From positions 1 to 19,373 of the forward strand of contig JAEWOI010000048.1 of NCBI GenBank assembly GCA_023460935.1: a DNA stretch of 19,373 nucleotides. The letters are read 5' to 3'. The notes under the pieces were generated by a model. It worked only from the letters and a program-made list of their open reading frames with translations, searched no databases and was not told the origin of the DNA. Made by a program: the position numbers and the translations under genes. The DNA comes from Actinomycetes bacterium. GTDB lineage: Bacteria > Actinomycetota > Actinomycetes > Propionibacteriales > Propionibacteriaceae. Below, piece by piece: positions 9,033 through 15,631 of the stretch. Numbering within the stretch: position 1 is the first letter of the stretch; every line of letters begins with the position of its first letter.

Positions 9033-9941
9033 TCAGCCTTTCACGGCGCCGGCCACGAGGCCGGAGGTCAGTCTTCCCTGGACGACCAGGAAGAACACGA
9101 TCACCGGCACGGCCACGAGCGTGGAGGCCGCCATCACCTGGCCCCAGTCGGTGGCCCTGGTTGCGCTGGCCTGCACGAAGCCGCGCAACCACAGCGGCAG
9201 GGTGCGGTACTCCTCCTTCTGCAGGATCACCAGCGCCACGGTGAACTCGTTCCAGGCCTGCAGGAAGGCGTACACCCCGGACGCGACCAGGCCCGGTGCG
9301 AGCAGCGGGAAGGTGATCCGGAAGAAGGCCTGGGTGCGGGAGAGGCCGTCCACCATGGCTGCCTCCTCGAGCTCCAGCGGGATTCCGGCGACGAAGCCGC
9401 GCAGCATCCAGATGGTGAAGGGCACCACTGCCGCGATGTAGAGGATCGAGACCCCGAGCACGCTGTTCAGCAGGTTCAGCGAGCCCATCAGCTTGTACTG
9501 GGCGATGAACAGGCCCTCTGCGGGCAGCATCTGGATGAACAGCACCGCCAGCACGAACGACGTCCGCCCCCGGAAGCGGAAGCGGCTGATCGCAAGGGCG
9601 GCGAGGAAGGCGAACAGCAGGCAGAACAGCACGGTGGTCAGGGTGATCGCAACACTCATGCCGAGCGCCGGCCAGAACGTGCCCTGGGCGAACACGGCGG
9701 CGAAGTTGTTCAGCGACCCGCCCAGCGGGACCAGCCGCGGGGTGGTGGAGGTGAGCACCGTGTTCGGCAGCAGGGAGGAGTTGAGCATCCAGTAGACCGG
9801 GAACACCCAGGCCAGCGAGACCAGGACGGCGACGACGGTTGCGGCCACGCGGCCCGGACGGAGGCGCCGGCGCCGCTGCGTCCCGGCGCTCGGGGACGAC
9901 GCCTGGTCCACCGCGCTCGCGGCACGGACCGTTGTGGTCAC
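9033..9941 (-). CDS. Carbohydrate ABC transporter permease (MalG/DasC-like)
   Basis: The second inner-membrane permease of a CUT1-type sugar importer, 302 residues. I place the start at GTG 9939-9941 (protein VTTTVRAASAV). It overlaps the stop of the upstream permease in a GTGA arrangement, and the open frame further upstream is only antisense-like noise inside that gene. After a basic cytoplasmic segment (QRRRRLRPGR), six hydrophobic helices follow, the first being VAATVVAVLVSLAWVFPVYW. The EAA loop that contacts the ATPase is ELEEAAMVDGLSRTQAFFRI followed by FPLLAPG. The protein ends with LTSGLVAGAVKG, typical of MalG-like permeases. It pairs with the next permease to form the channel. Confidence 0.94.
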   Translation of the reverse strand: MTTTVRAASAVDQASSPSAGTQRRRRLRPGRVAATVVAVLVSLAWVFPVYWMLNSSLLPNTVLTSTTPRLVPLGGSLNNFAAVFAQGTFWPALGMSVAITLTTVLFCLLFAFLAALAISRFRFRGRTSFVLAVLFIQMLPAEGLFIAQYKLMGSLNLLNSVLGVSILYIAAVVPFTIWMLRGFVAGIPLELEEAAMVDGLSRTQAFFRITFPLLAPGLVASGVYAFLQAWNEFTVALVILQKEEYRTLPLWLRGFVQASATRATDWGQVMAASTLVAVPVIVFFLVVQGRLTSGLVAGAVKG

Positions 9942-10885
9942 GCTTCCTCCTTCATCAGGTGCACGACGTAGAAGAAGCTCAGCGCGACGGTGAGCACCAG
10001 CACGAAGATCGACAGCGCCGAGGCCATCGCGAAGTCGGAGGAACCGACGCCCAGCCGGTAGATGTAGGTGCCGAGCAGGTCGGTCTCCGCCGTCGGTGCG
10101 CCCGCGTCCTGCAGCATCCTGATCTGGGCGAACACCCGAAGGTCCCAGATCACCTGCAGCAGCAGCACGATCATCAGCACCGGGCGGATCATCGGCAGCA
10201 CGATCGCGAAGAACCGCTGCCGGGCGCTGGCGCCGTCGAGGCTCGCCGCCTCCAGCACCTCGTCGGAGATCTGGGTGAGGCCGGCGTAGACCGAGAACGC
10301 AACGAACGGCACCGACATCCACACCACGATGACCGTGGCGACGAAGTAGAAGCTGAGCGGGTGTTCCAGCCAGTTGTGGCCGGTGAAGTCGAGGCCGAGC
10401 CGGGTGAGGGCCCAGTTGACGATGCCGCGGTGCCAGTCGAACACCCAGATCCACACCGTCATCGAAGCGATCACCGGCATCGCCCAGGCCAGCAGCATCG
10501 CCAGCTGCAGCACCAGCCTGGCCACCCTGCCGACGGCGGCCATCAGCAGCGCCACCAGCACTCCGAGCACCACCGTCAGGGCAGCGTTGACCAGGCAGAA
10601 CGCGATCGAGCGCCCCACCACCGCCCAGGTCTGCGGGTCGCCGAACAACTCGACGTAGTTCGCCAGGCCCACGAACTCCGGCGGACGCCCGAACTGCTGG
10701 GCCAGGCCGAACCGCTGCGTCGAGGTAACTACCTGCCAGGCCAGCGGGTACCCGAGCGCGACCAGCAGGACACCGATCGCCGGCAGCAGCAACAGGTAGG
10801 GCGCCACCGCGGGGCGACGCCGGCGGGCGGGGGCCGGCCCGGTCCCGGTGGCCCGCGCCCGGGCAGGGGAGGGCAGGGCAGTCAT
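9938..10885 (-). CDS. Carbohydrate ABC transporter permease (MalF/DasB-like)
   Basis: The first inner-membrane permease of the CUT1-type importer, 315 residues. A basic, proline/alanine-rich cytoplasmic start (about residues 1-27) precedes the first helix, VAPYLLLLPAIGVLLVALGY; further helices include IVLLLQVIWDL-type segments and a final one ending FFYVVHLMKEEA. The EAA loop is EAASLDGASARQRFFAIVLP. The ATG at 10883-10885 has GAGAGG about nine bases upstream. It overlaps the downstream permease by four bases. It is separated from the binding-protein gene by 90 bp containing a strong hairpin, an arrangement often linked to higher expression of the binding protein than of the permeases. No ATP-binding subunit is encoded in the window. 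Confidence 0.94.
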   Translation of the reverse strand: MTALPSPARARATGTGPAPARRRRPAVAPYLLLLPAIGVLLVALGYPLAWQVVTSTQRFGLAQQFGRPPEFVGLANYVELFGDPQTWAVVGRSIAFCLVNAALTVVLGVLVALLMAAVGRVARLVLQLAMLLAWAMPVIASMTVWIWVFDWHRGIVNWALTRLGLDFTGHNWLEHPLSFYFVATVIVVWMSVPFVAFSVYAGLTQISDEVLEAASLDGASARQRFFAIVLPMIRPVLMIVLLLQVIWDLRVFAQIRMLQDAGAPTAETDLLGTYIYRLGVGSSDFAMASALSIFVLVLTVALSFFYVVHLMKEEA

Positions 10886-10920
10886 CAGGGGAAGCCTCTC
10901 ATCGAGGGGTCAGGTCGCGG

Positions 10921-10959
10921 GTCGAGCTTGTCGGGATCAGAGGTCCCGACAAGCTCGAC
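10921..10959. repeat. Perfect 16-bp hairpin between binding-protein and permease genes
   Basis: GTCGAGCTTGTCGGGA (10921-10936) and its exact complement TCCCGACAAGCTCGAC (10944-10959) are separated by the 7-base loop TCAGAGG. It sits 17 bp after the stop of the solute-binding protein gene and 35 bp before the permease ATG. On the minus strand no T-tract follows, so it is not a canonical intrinsic terminator. It could block 3' exonucleases and stabilise the upstream part of the mRNA, as intercistronic REP elements do in malE-malF of E. coli. Its sequence is unrelated to the other palindromes here. Confidence 0.85.
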
Positions 10960-10975
10960 CAGCGGGCGCGAGGAC

Positions 10976-12325
10976 CTACTTGCCGTTCAGCATCGGGGTG
11001 AGCAGGGCGTCGTACTCGGCGGCGAGGGCGGCGATGTCGCCGCCGTCCGCGACCTTGGCGAAGAACTCCTCCAGCTTGCCCGAGGCCTCCACGGTCGCCC
11101 AGCCGGGGGCGGCGGGGGTGAGCTTGGAGTTGGCGGCTGAGGCCACCAGGGCCTGCGCGAACGCGTCGTCACCGAGGCTGGACACGTAGTCGGAGTTGGC
11201 CGGGCCGAGGCCGTTCTTGCCCAGCATCTGCTGGTACTCGGCGGAGAAGATGATCCGCATCAGTTCGCGGGCACCCTCCTGGTTCTTGCTGGTCGCGGAG
11301 ATGCCGATGTTGGAGCCGCCGGCGAAGACCGGGGCCGGCTTGCCGTCGTTGCCGGGCAGCGGGTAGACGCCGAAGGTCTCGTCATTCCACTCGCGGGACT
11401 CCTTGCCGTCCTTCTTCACCAGGTCGCCGATCGACCAGTGCGCCCAGCCCGGGGCCATGATCGTTGCGGCGGCCAGGCTGGTCTTGCCGGTCACCTTGTC
11501 GCCGTCCTTGATCACGTCGCTGTCGTTGATGTACAGCCAGGGCGACTCGTCCTTCGCCGTCTTCGGCGCCCGCGAGGCCGCCTGCTGGATCTCCTGCAGC
11601 TGGGTCAGCCCCTTGACGGAGTTGGGATCGGAGAGGGTGGACTTCCACTCCCCGCCCTCGTTCCGGGCCAGGTCGCCGCCGTTGGCGAAGATCCAGGAGA
11701 TGCCGTTGCGCCAGTCCTGCCCGCCGAGGAAGAAGCCGGAGAAGTTCTTGATGCCCTCCGGGTTCTTCTCCGCGATCGTCTGCACCGTGGCGTTGAACTC
11801 GTCCAGCGTCTTGGGCACCTCGACGCCGGCGGCCTTGTAGACGTCCTTGCGGTAGAACAGGTAACGCGAGCCGAAGTAGTAGGGCAGCGTGTAGTTCTTG
11901 CCGTCGACCTTCCCGACCTCGACGAACGAGGGCAGCAGCTTGTCCCCGCCGAGCTCTGCGTACAGGTCGGAGATGTCGGCGAACGCGCCGACGTTGGTGA
12001 ACGTCGGCGACTGGGTGTTGCCGATCTCGACCACGTCCGGGGTGTTGTTGGCGTCCGGCAGCGCGGTGGTGAGCTTGGTGACCAGGTCGGGCCACGCCTG
12101 TTCCTCGATGGTGAGGGTGCCGCCGGTCTTGGCCTGGTAGGTGGTCTGCAGGTACTCGCGCAGCTCCTTCGGGGTGTCGCCACCCGCTACCCACAAGGTG
12201 ATGTTCTGGGCGGCCGCGGACGCCGACTCGCTGGGCGAGTTGCTCGCGGCCGGACCGGAAGCGCAGCCGGTGAGGGCCACGGCTGAGGCGGTCGCCAGGG
12301 CGAGCGCCGACAGCAGTTTCTTCAT
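10976..12325 (-). CDS. Sugar ABC transporter substrate-binding lipoprotein
   Basis: The extracytoplasmic receptor of the importer, 449 residues, anchored as a lipoprotein. The signal peptide MKKLLSALALATASAVALTGC ends in the lipobox LTGC with the lipidated Cys21, followed by a Ser/Ala/Asn-rich linker. The mature part begins ITLWVAGGDTPKELREYLQ and has the family-1 extracellular binding-protein pattern (AWPDLVTKLTTALP, PDVVEIGNTQSPTF, YTLPYYFGSRYLFYRKDVY, FAGGSNIGISATSKNQEGA). I chose the ATG at 12323-12325 because the signal peptide starts there and AAAGGAA lies about eight bases upstream; the longer open frame has no homologous look. The ligand is inferred from neighbours to be a beta-disaccharide such as (GlcNAc)2. 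Second gene of the operon, 53 bp after the repressor gene. Confidence 0.93.
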   Translation of the reverse strand: MKKLLSALALATASAVALTGCASGPAASNSPSESASAAAQNITLWVAGGDTPKELREYLQTTYQAKTGGTLTIEEQAWPDLVTKLTTALPDANNTPDVVEIGNTQSPTFTNVGAFADISDLYAELGGDKLLPSFVEVGKVDGKNYTLPYYFGSRYLFYRKDVYKAAGVEVPKTLDEFNATVQTIAEKNPEGIKNFSGFFLGGQDWRNGISWIFANGGDLARNEGGEWKSTLSDPNSVKGLTQLQEIQQAASRAPKTAKDESPWLYINDSDVIKDGDKVTGKTSLAAATIMAPGWAHWSIGDLVKKDGKESREWNDETFGVYPLPGNDGKPAPVFAGGSNIGISATSKNQEGARELMRIIFSAEYQQMLGKNGLGPANSDYVSSLGDDAFAQALVASAANSKLTPAAPGWATVEASGKLEEFFAKVADGGDIAALAAEYDALLTPMLNGK

Positions 12326-12378
12326 TGCGGGAGTTCCTTTCGGTAGGTGCGGGATTCGTGGAGGTCTTGGCTGGGGCA

Positions 12379-13485
12379 TCAGGCCACCCCGAGCTGGCGC
12401 AGCAGCACCAGGGCGGTTGCGCCGAGCAGGACGGCGTCCTCGCCCAGTGAGCTGGCGCGGAGTTCGAGTTCCGGACGGAACTCCGATCGGGTGCGGTCGG
12501 TCACGCAGTCGCGGGCCGCGTCCAGGAGGGGGGTGGTCACGACGTCGGCCGGGCCGCCGACCACGACGTGCTGCAGCCCGAGCATGCCGACCACGGGGGC
12601 CAGGGCGAGCCCGAGGCGGTGGCCGGCGTCGGCAAGGACCTTCGCGTGCCTGCCCGGTTCTGCCTCGATCCTGGAGTGCAGGGCTGGCACCGAGATCCAG
12701 GTCTCGAGGCAGCCGGTCTTGCCGCAGCCGCACCGCGGGCCGGCCTCGTCGATGACGACGTGGCCGATCTCGCCGGCGTCGCTGGCGGCGCCGTGGACGA
12801 GGTTGCCGCCGACGAGCAGTCCGGCGCCGACGCCCCGGGAGAGCTGCACCCTGACCAGGTCGCCGGGCCCGCCGGCGAACCTGCGCTCGGCGAGCACCGC
12901 CACGTTGGCGTCGTTCTCCACCAGCACGGGCACATCCAGGTCCTGGGCGAGGAGCCGCTGCAGGTCCACGTCATGCCAGTGCAGGTTGGGCGCGGACAGC
13001 ACGACCCCGGACCCGTTGACCGTGCCGGGGGTGCCCACGCCCAGGCCGAGCACCGGCCGCCGGGCCAGCCCGGAAAGTTCTGCTGCGAGCTCCCTCGCCG
13101 CGGCGAGCGCAGCCGTCCCGACCGCTCCGGCCAGCTCGCGCTGCCGGGTGAGCACCAGTTCGCCCTTCAGGGAGACGATCGCGCCGCGCAGCTGGTCCGG
13201 TGCTGAGAGGTCCAGTGCGAGGATGTCGCGCCCCGCGGGGTTGAAGCCAAGCAGCGTGCCCGGCTTGCCGGGGCGGGGGGTGTCGCTCGTGCCCGACTCG
13301 TGCACCAGGTCGGCGGAGATCAGCTCTGCGACCAGGTCGGAGACCGTCACCTTGGTCAGCCCTGTGGTGCGGGCGATGTCGGCCCGGGAGAGCTGGGGGT
13401 CGTTGTAGATCGCCTGCAGCACGAGCGAGAGGTTGCTGCGGCGGGCGTCCTCTGGCCGCAGCTTCTTCCGGATCGGGTACTGCAC
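12379..13485 (-). CDS. ROK-family transcriptional repressor (NagC/Mlc/XylR type)
   Basis: A 368-residue regulator with an N-terminal winged helix-turn-helix (LSRADIARTTGLTKVTVSDLV, about residues 32-52, described as two helices and a turn) and a C-terminal ROK sugar-sensing domain. The ROK domain keeps VENDANVAVLAE (189-200), GVGAGLLVGG (218-227), DAGEIGHVVID (236-246) and the zinc motif CGCGKTGCLE (252-261). The DIGGT ATP loop of ROK kinases is replaced by LDLSAPDQLRG (91-101), so kinase activity is unlikely. The start is GTG at 13483-13485. A perfect palindrome 4 bp upstream is the probable autoregulatory operator. First gene of the operon; it presumably releases DNA when bound to an imported sugar or its phosphate. 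Confidence 0.93.
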   Translation of the reverse strand: MQYPIRKKLRPEDARRSNLSLVLQAIYNDPQLSRADIARTTGLTKVTVSDLVAELISADLVHESGTSDTPRPGKPGTLLGFNPAGRDILALDLSAPDQLRGAIVSLKGELVLTRQRELAGAVGTAALAAARELAAELSGLARRPVLGLGVGTPGTVNGSGVVLSAPNLHWHDVDLQRLLAQDLDVPVLVENDANVAVLAERRFAGGPGDLVRVQLSRGVGAGLLVGGNLVHGAASDAGEIGHVVIDEAGPRCGCGKTGCLETWISVPALHSRIEAEPGRHAKVLADAGHRLGLALAPVVGMLGLQHVVVGGPADVVTTPLLDAARDCVTDRTRSEFRPELELRASSLGEDAVLLGATALVLLRQLGVA

Positions 13486-13489
13486 GTTC

Positions 13490-13508
13490 GTTAGTAAACC
13501 TTACTAAC
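13490..13508 (-). promoter_or_regulatory. Putative ROK repressor operator overlapping the operon promoter
   Basis: A perfect palindrome of two 8-bp arms, GTTAGTAA and TTACTAAC, around a 3-bp spacer. It stands out as an AT-rich island in very GC-rich DNA and lies 4 bp upstream of the repressor GTG. On the minus strand its centre contains TAAGGT (13498-13503), a match to the TAnnnT -10 pattern, placed so that transcription would start about 6 nt before the GTG. Repressor binding would then cover the -10 element. I did not notice a second copy elsewhere in the window. No clear -35 box was found. Confidence 0.65.
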
Positions 13509-13616
13509 TCTTCTGTGGCGAGACCCGTGCCGGATGTTTACCGCATCGTTATGAACCGGGCGCGGCGTGCCGACGCCCGCCGTCCGGAGGCGACCCGGCG
13601 GGTTGGGACGTTGCGG

Positions 13617-14393
13617 TTAGCGCATCGAGGGCATCATCACCGCGATCATCACGGCCAGGACGATGAACGGCGACAGCACGCCGAGGATGATGCCGGTGAC
13701 TCCCCACGCACGGCCGCGTCCCATCGCGGTGGCCACGATGGACACCACCCAGCCGCCGAAGCCGAGGAAGCCGAAGATGTTCAGCGCCAGCGCCTGCATG
13801 GGCAGCTGCTCCATCAGCAGCTCGGTCAGGTAGGCGTTGTCGACCGTTCCGGTGGTCAGGTCGGCGTTGGCCAGGATGAACTGCGTCACCGGGATGATCG
13901 CGATGATCAGCGCCACCAGCGACGCGACGACCAGGCCCAGCCCGACCATGCCGAGCACCGGGCTGCGCTGAGCGCGGCCGGGCTGCGCCTGGTAGGCGGC
14001 CTGCTGGGCCGGGTAGGGCGCCGGCTGGCCCTGGCCGTACTGGGCGGCGTAGTGCGTGATCTGGTAGGGGCTCTGGGCCGGCTGCTGCGCCTGGCCGTAC
14101 GGCTGCTGCGCCTGGCCGTACGGCTGCTGGCCGGGGTACGGCTGCCCGTAGGCCTGCTGGCCGTAGCCCTGTTGCCCGTACGGCTGCCCGTAGCCCTGCT
14201 GCCCGTACGGCTGGCCGGAGCCCTGTTGCCCGTAGGCGGGCTGGCCGGGATAGGCCTGCTGGCCGTAGCCGGGCTGCGCGGGCTGGGCCGTCTGCGAACC
14301 GGTGTAGGAGCCGGGCTCGGGGAAGCCGCCGGCCCCGCGAGCGGGCTCGGTTCGGTCCACGGATGGCTGGGCGTCGTCCGGCTGCTGAGACAT
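13617..14393 (-). CDS. Gln/Tyr/Gly-rich membrane protein, DUF4190-like
   Basis: A 258-residue protein of unknown function. Residues 1-30 are polar. Residues about 40-135 form a low-complexity domain of YGQQ, GQPYGQQGYGQ and YGQAQQP repeats, predicted to be cytoplasmic and disordered. Hydrophobic segments follow at about 146-175, 201-223 and 231-254, with GVTGIILGVLSPFIVL and SIVATAMGRGRAWG typical of actinobacterial DUF4190 proteins. I set the start at ATG 14391-14393 (MSQQPDDAQP), because the upstream part of the open frame is antisense to dgt. A TACCCT hexamer ends 7 nt before the ATG and no Shine-Dalgarno is visible, suggesting a leaderless transcript. Divergent from dgt. Parts of the repeat domain are tandem at the DNA level. 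Confidence 0.82.
   Translation of the reverse strand: MSQQPDDAQPSVDRTEPARGAGGFPEPGSYTGSQTAQPAQPGYGQQAYPGQPAYGQQGSGQPYGQQGYGQPYGQQGYGQQAYGQPYPGQQPYGQAQQPYGQAQQPAQSPYQITHYAAQYGQGQPAPYPAQQAAYQAQPGRAQRSPVLGMVGLGLVVASLVALIIAIIPVTQFILANADLTTGTVDNAYLTELLMEQLPMQALALNIFGFLGFGGWVVSIVATAMGRGRAWGVTGIILGVLSPFIVLAVMIAVMMPSMR
14085..14235 (-). repeat. Coding tandem repeats (YGQQ / YGQAQQP units)
   Basis: Short near-identical units in the coding DNA, for example two adjacent 21-bp copies built on CTGCGCCTGGCCGTACGGCT around 14088-14128, then more degenerate units ending in CCGTACGG or CCGTAG. They encode the Gln/Tyr/Gly-rich region. Such tracts can change length by slippage. Boundaries are approximate. Confidence 0.6.
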
Positions 14394-14400
14394 GCAAGCA

Positions 14401-14406
14401 AGGGTA
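14401..14406 (-). promoter_or_regulatory. Candidate -10 element for the DUF4190-like gene
   Basis: On the minus strand TACCCT fits the TAnnnT -10 pattern and ends 7 nt before the ATG at 14393, with no ribosome-binding site in between. This fits a leaderless mRNA, which is common in actinobacteria. No convincing -35 was seen. Confidence 0.4.
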
Positions 14407-14463
14407 GCGCCGCGGGCCGCCGCGGCAGCCGGCGACACCACCGGCGCAGCGGGCGGGCCCTGC

Positions 14464-14469
14464 CAAGAT
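14464..14469 (+). promoter_or_regulatory. Candidate -10 element for dgt
   Basis: CAAGAT lies 6 nt before the chosen ATG of dgt, the same spacing as the stronger TAGACT element of dnaG. It matches only the A at position 2 and the T at position 6 of the -10 pattern, so it is weak evidence. No Shine-Dalgarno precedes the ATG. Confidence 0.3.
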
Positions 14470-14475
14470 GTAGCC

Positions 14476-15600
14476 ATGCCAGACCTGCAGCCGCGCGCGA
14501 TCGCCTGGGCCGACACGATGACGGGGCACCAGGCCGGCCGGCTGGTGCGCGCCCACGCCGAGCCGGGCGTGCAGTTGTCCGCGGGTGCGCCGGTGCTGCG
14601 CGAGCAGCGCGAGGAGTGGGAGGGCGAGCACCTGCGGCCGGGGGCGACGCGCGCGCTCGGTGCGGGGCGGCGGGCCGTGGCGGAGGAACCTGACCCTGAA
14701 CGCACCTGCTTCGAGCGCGACCGCGACCGCATCGTGCACTCGACGGCGTTCCGCCGGCTGGCCGGCAAGACGCAGGTCGTGGTGTTCCCGACCGACCACC
14801 AGCGCACCCGGCTCACCCATGCCCTGGAAGTGGCGCAGGTGGCCACTTCGATCGCCCGGGGGGTCGGAGCGAACGCCACCCTCGCCGAGGCGATAGCGCT
14901 CGCCCACGACTGCGGGCACGGCCCCGGTGGCCATGCCAGCGAGGACGCGTTCGACGCATTCCTCCCCGAGGGCTACGACCACGGCCCGTGGGGCGCGGAC
15001 GTCGTGCTCACCGGCCTCAACCTTTGCGCGGAGACGCTGGACGGGGTGCGCAACCACTCCTGGTCGCGGCCGGTGCCGCTGACGGTCGAGGGGGAGATCG
15101 TCAGCTGGGCCGACCGGATCGCCTACTGCGCGCACGACCTGGAGGATGCCGCCGGGGCCGGCATCGTCGACCTGGCCGACCTGCCCGGTGAGGTCGAGCA
15201 GGTGAGCGGCCGCACCCGCAGGCAGCAGCTGAGCACGTTCGTCCGCTCGGTGATCGGCACGGTGGCAGCCACCGGGCAGGTGGGCATGGGCCCGGACGAG
15301 GCGGCCGCGCTGGCCGCGCTGCGCGCCTTCAATTACGAGCGGATCTACACCCGCCCGGATTCGGTGGCGCAGGCGCAGGCAGTGATCGAGGTGCTGCACG
15401 CGCTGGTCGAGTACTTCGCCGAGCATCCTGCGGCGATGCCGGCCGACTTCGCAGAGCCCGACGCGGGGGCTGCCGTCCGGGTGCGGTCAGCGGTCAGCTA
15501 TGTGGCCGGCATGACCGACCGGTTCGCCTTCGAGACCGCGGCCGGCCTGCTCGGCTGGGACGCCGACCGGCTGCCACGAGGCATCGGCCGCGGGGCCTGA
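14476..15600 (+). CDS. dgt: dNTP triphosphohydrolase, dGTPase-like HD-domain protein
   Basis: Probably hydrolyses dNTPs to deoxynucleosides and triphosphate, limiting nucleotide pools in the cytoplasm. The 374 residues carry the family segment RDRDRIVHSTAFRRLAGKTQVV (described here as 81-102) and a complete HD metal site: His115 in RTRLTHALEV, His144-Asp145 in AHDCGHGPGGH, and Asp213 in SWADRIAYCAHD. The ATG at 14476 gives about 70 residues before the first strongly conserved block, somewhat long for the family, and a later GTG start is possible. It lies 31 bp upstream of dnaG in the same direction; the dgt-dnaG pair is common in actinobacteria. dnaG appears to have its own promoter within the end of this region. 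Confidence 0.9.
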   Translation: MPDLQPRAIAWADTMTGHQAGRLVRAHAEPGVQLSAGAPVLREQREEWEGEHLRPGATRALGAGRRAVAEEPDPERTCFERDRDRIVHSTAFRRLAGKTQVVVFPTDHQRTRLTHALEVAQVATSIARGVGANATLAEAIALAHDCGHGPGGHASEDAFDAFLPEGYDHGPWGADVVLTGLNLCAETLDGVRNHSWSRPVPLTVEGEIVSWADRIAYCAHDLEDAAGAGIVDLADLPGEVEQVSGRTRRQQLSTFVRSVIGTVAATGQVGMGPDEAAALAALRAFNYERIYTRPDSVAQAQAVIEVLHALVEYFAEHPAAMPADFAEPDAGAAVRVRSAVSYVAGMTDRFAFETAAGLLGWDADRLPRGIGRGA

Positions 15601-15619
15601 GCAGGGCTGCGCGCTGGCC

Positions 15620-15625
15620 TAGACT
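15620..15625 (+). promoter_or_regulatory. -10 element of a leaderless dnaG promoter
   Basis: TAGACT, a good match to the actinobacterial -10 pattern, ends 6 nt before the GTG start of dnaG. No ribosome-binding site intervenes, so transcription would begin at or next to the start codon. The -35 region is not recognisable. Confidence 0.55.
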
Positions 15626-15631
15626 CAGCCC

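Noticed and set aside
7905..9971. 688-codon open frame on the plus strand
   Set aside because: Spans several well-supported minus-strand genes (end of the mutase, kinase, permease) in antisense, and its low-complexity product has no domain.
9942..10454. N-terminal extension of the MalG-like permease frame
   Set aside because: It lies within the upstream permease gene in another frame. The GTG that overlaps the upstream stop gives the normal length and a normal N-terminus.
12326..12733. N-terminal extension of the binding-protein frame
   Set aside because: The added residues are antisense-like Arg/Pro-rich sequence inside the repressor gene. A clear lipoprotein signal peptide and ribosome-binding site define the start at 12325.
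14085..14235. Repeat tract considered as a CRISPR-like array
   Set aside because: Units are adjacent with no unique spacers, remain in frame and encode a Gln/Tyr-rich domain; no cas genes are nearby.
13549..15426. 625-codon open frame on the minus strand
   Set aside because: Overlaps both dgt and the DUF4190-like gene in the wrong frame; no domain content.
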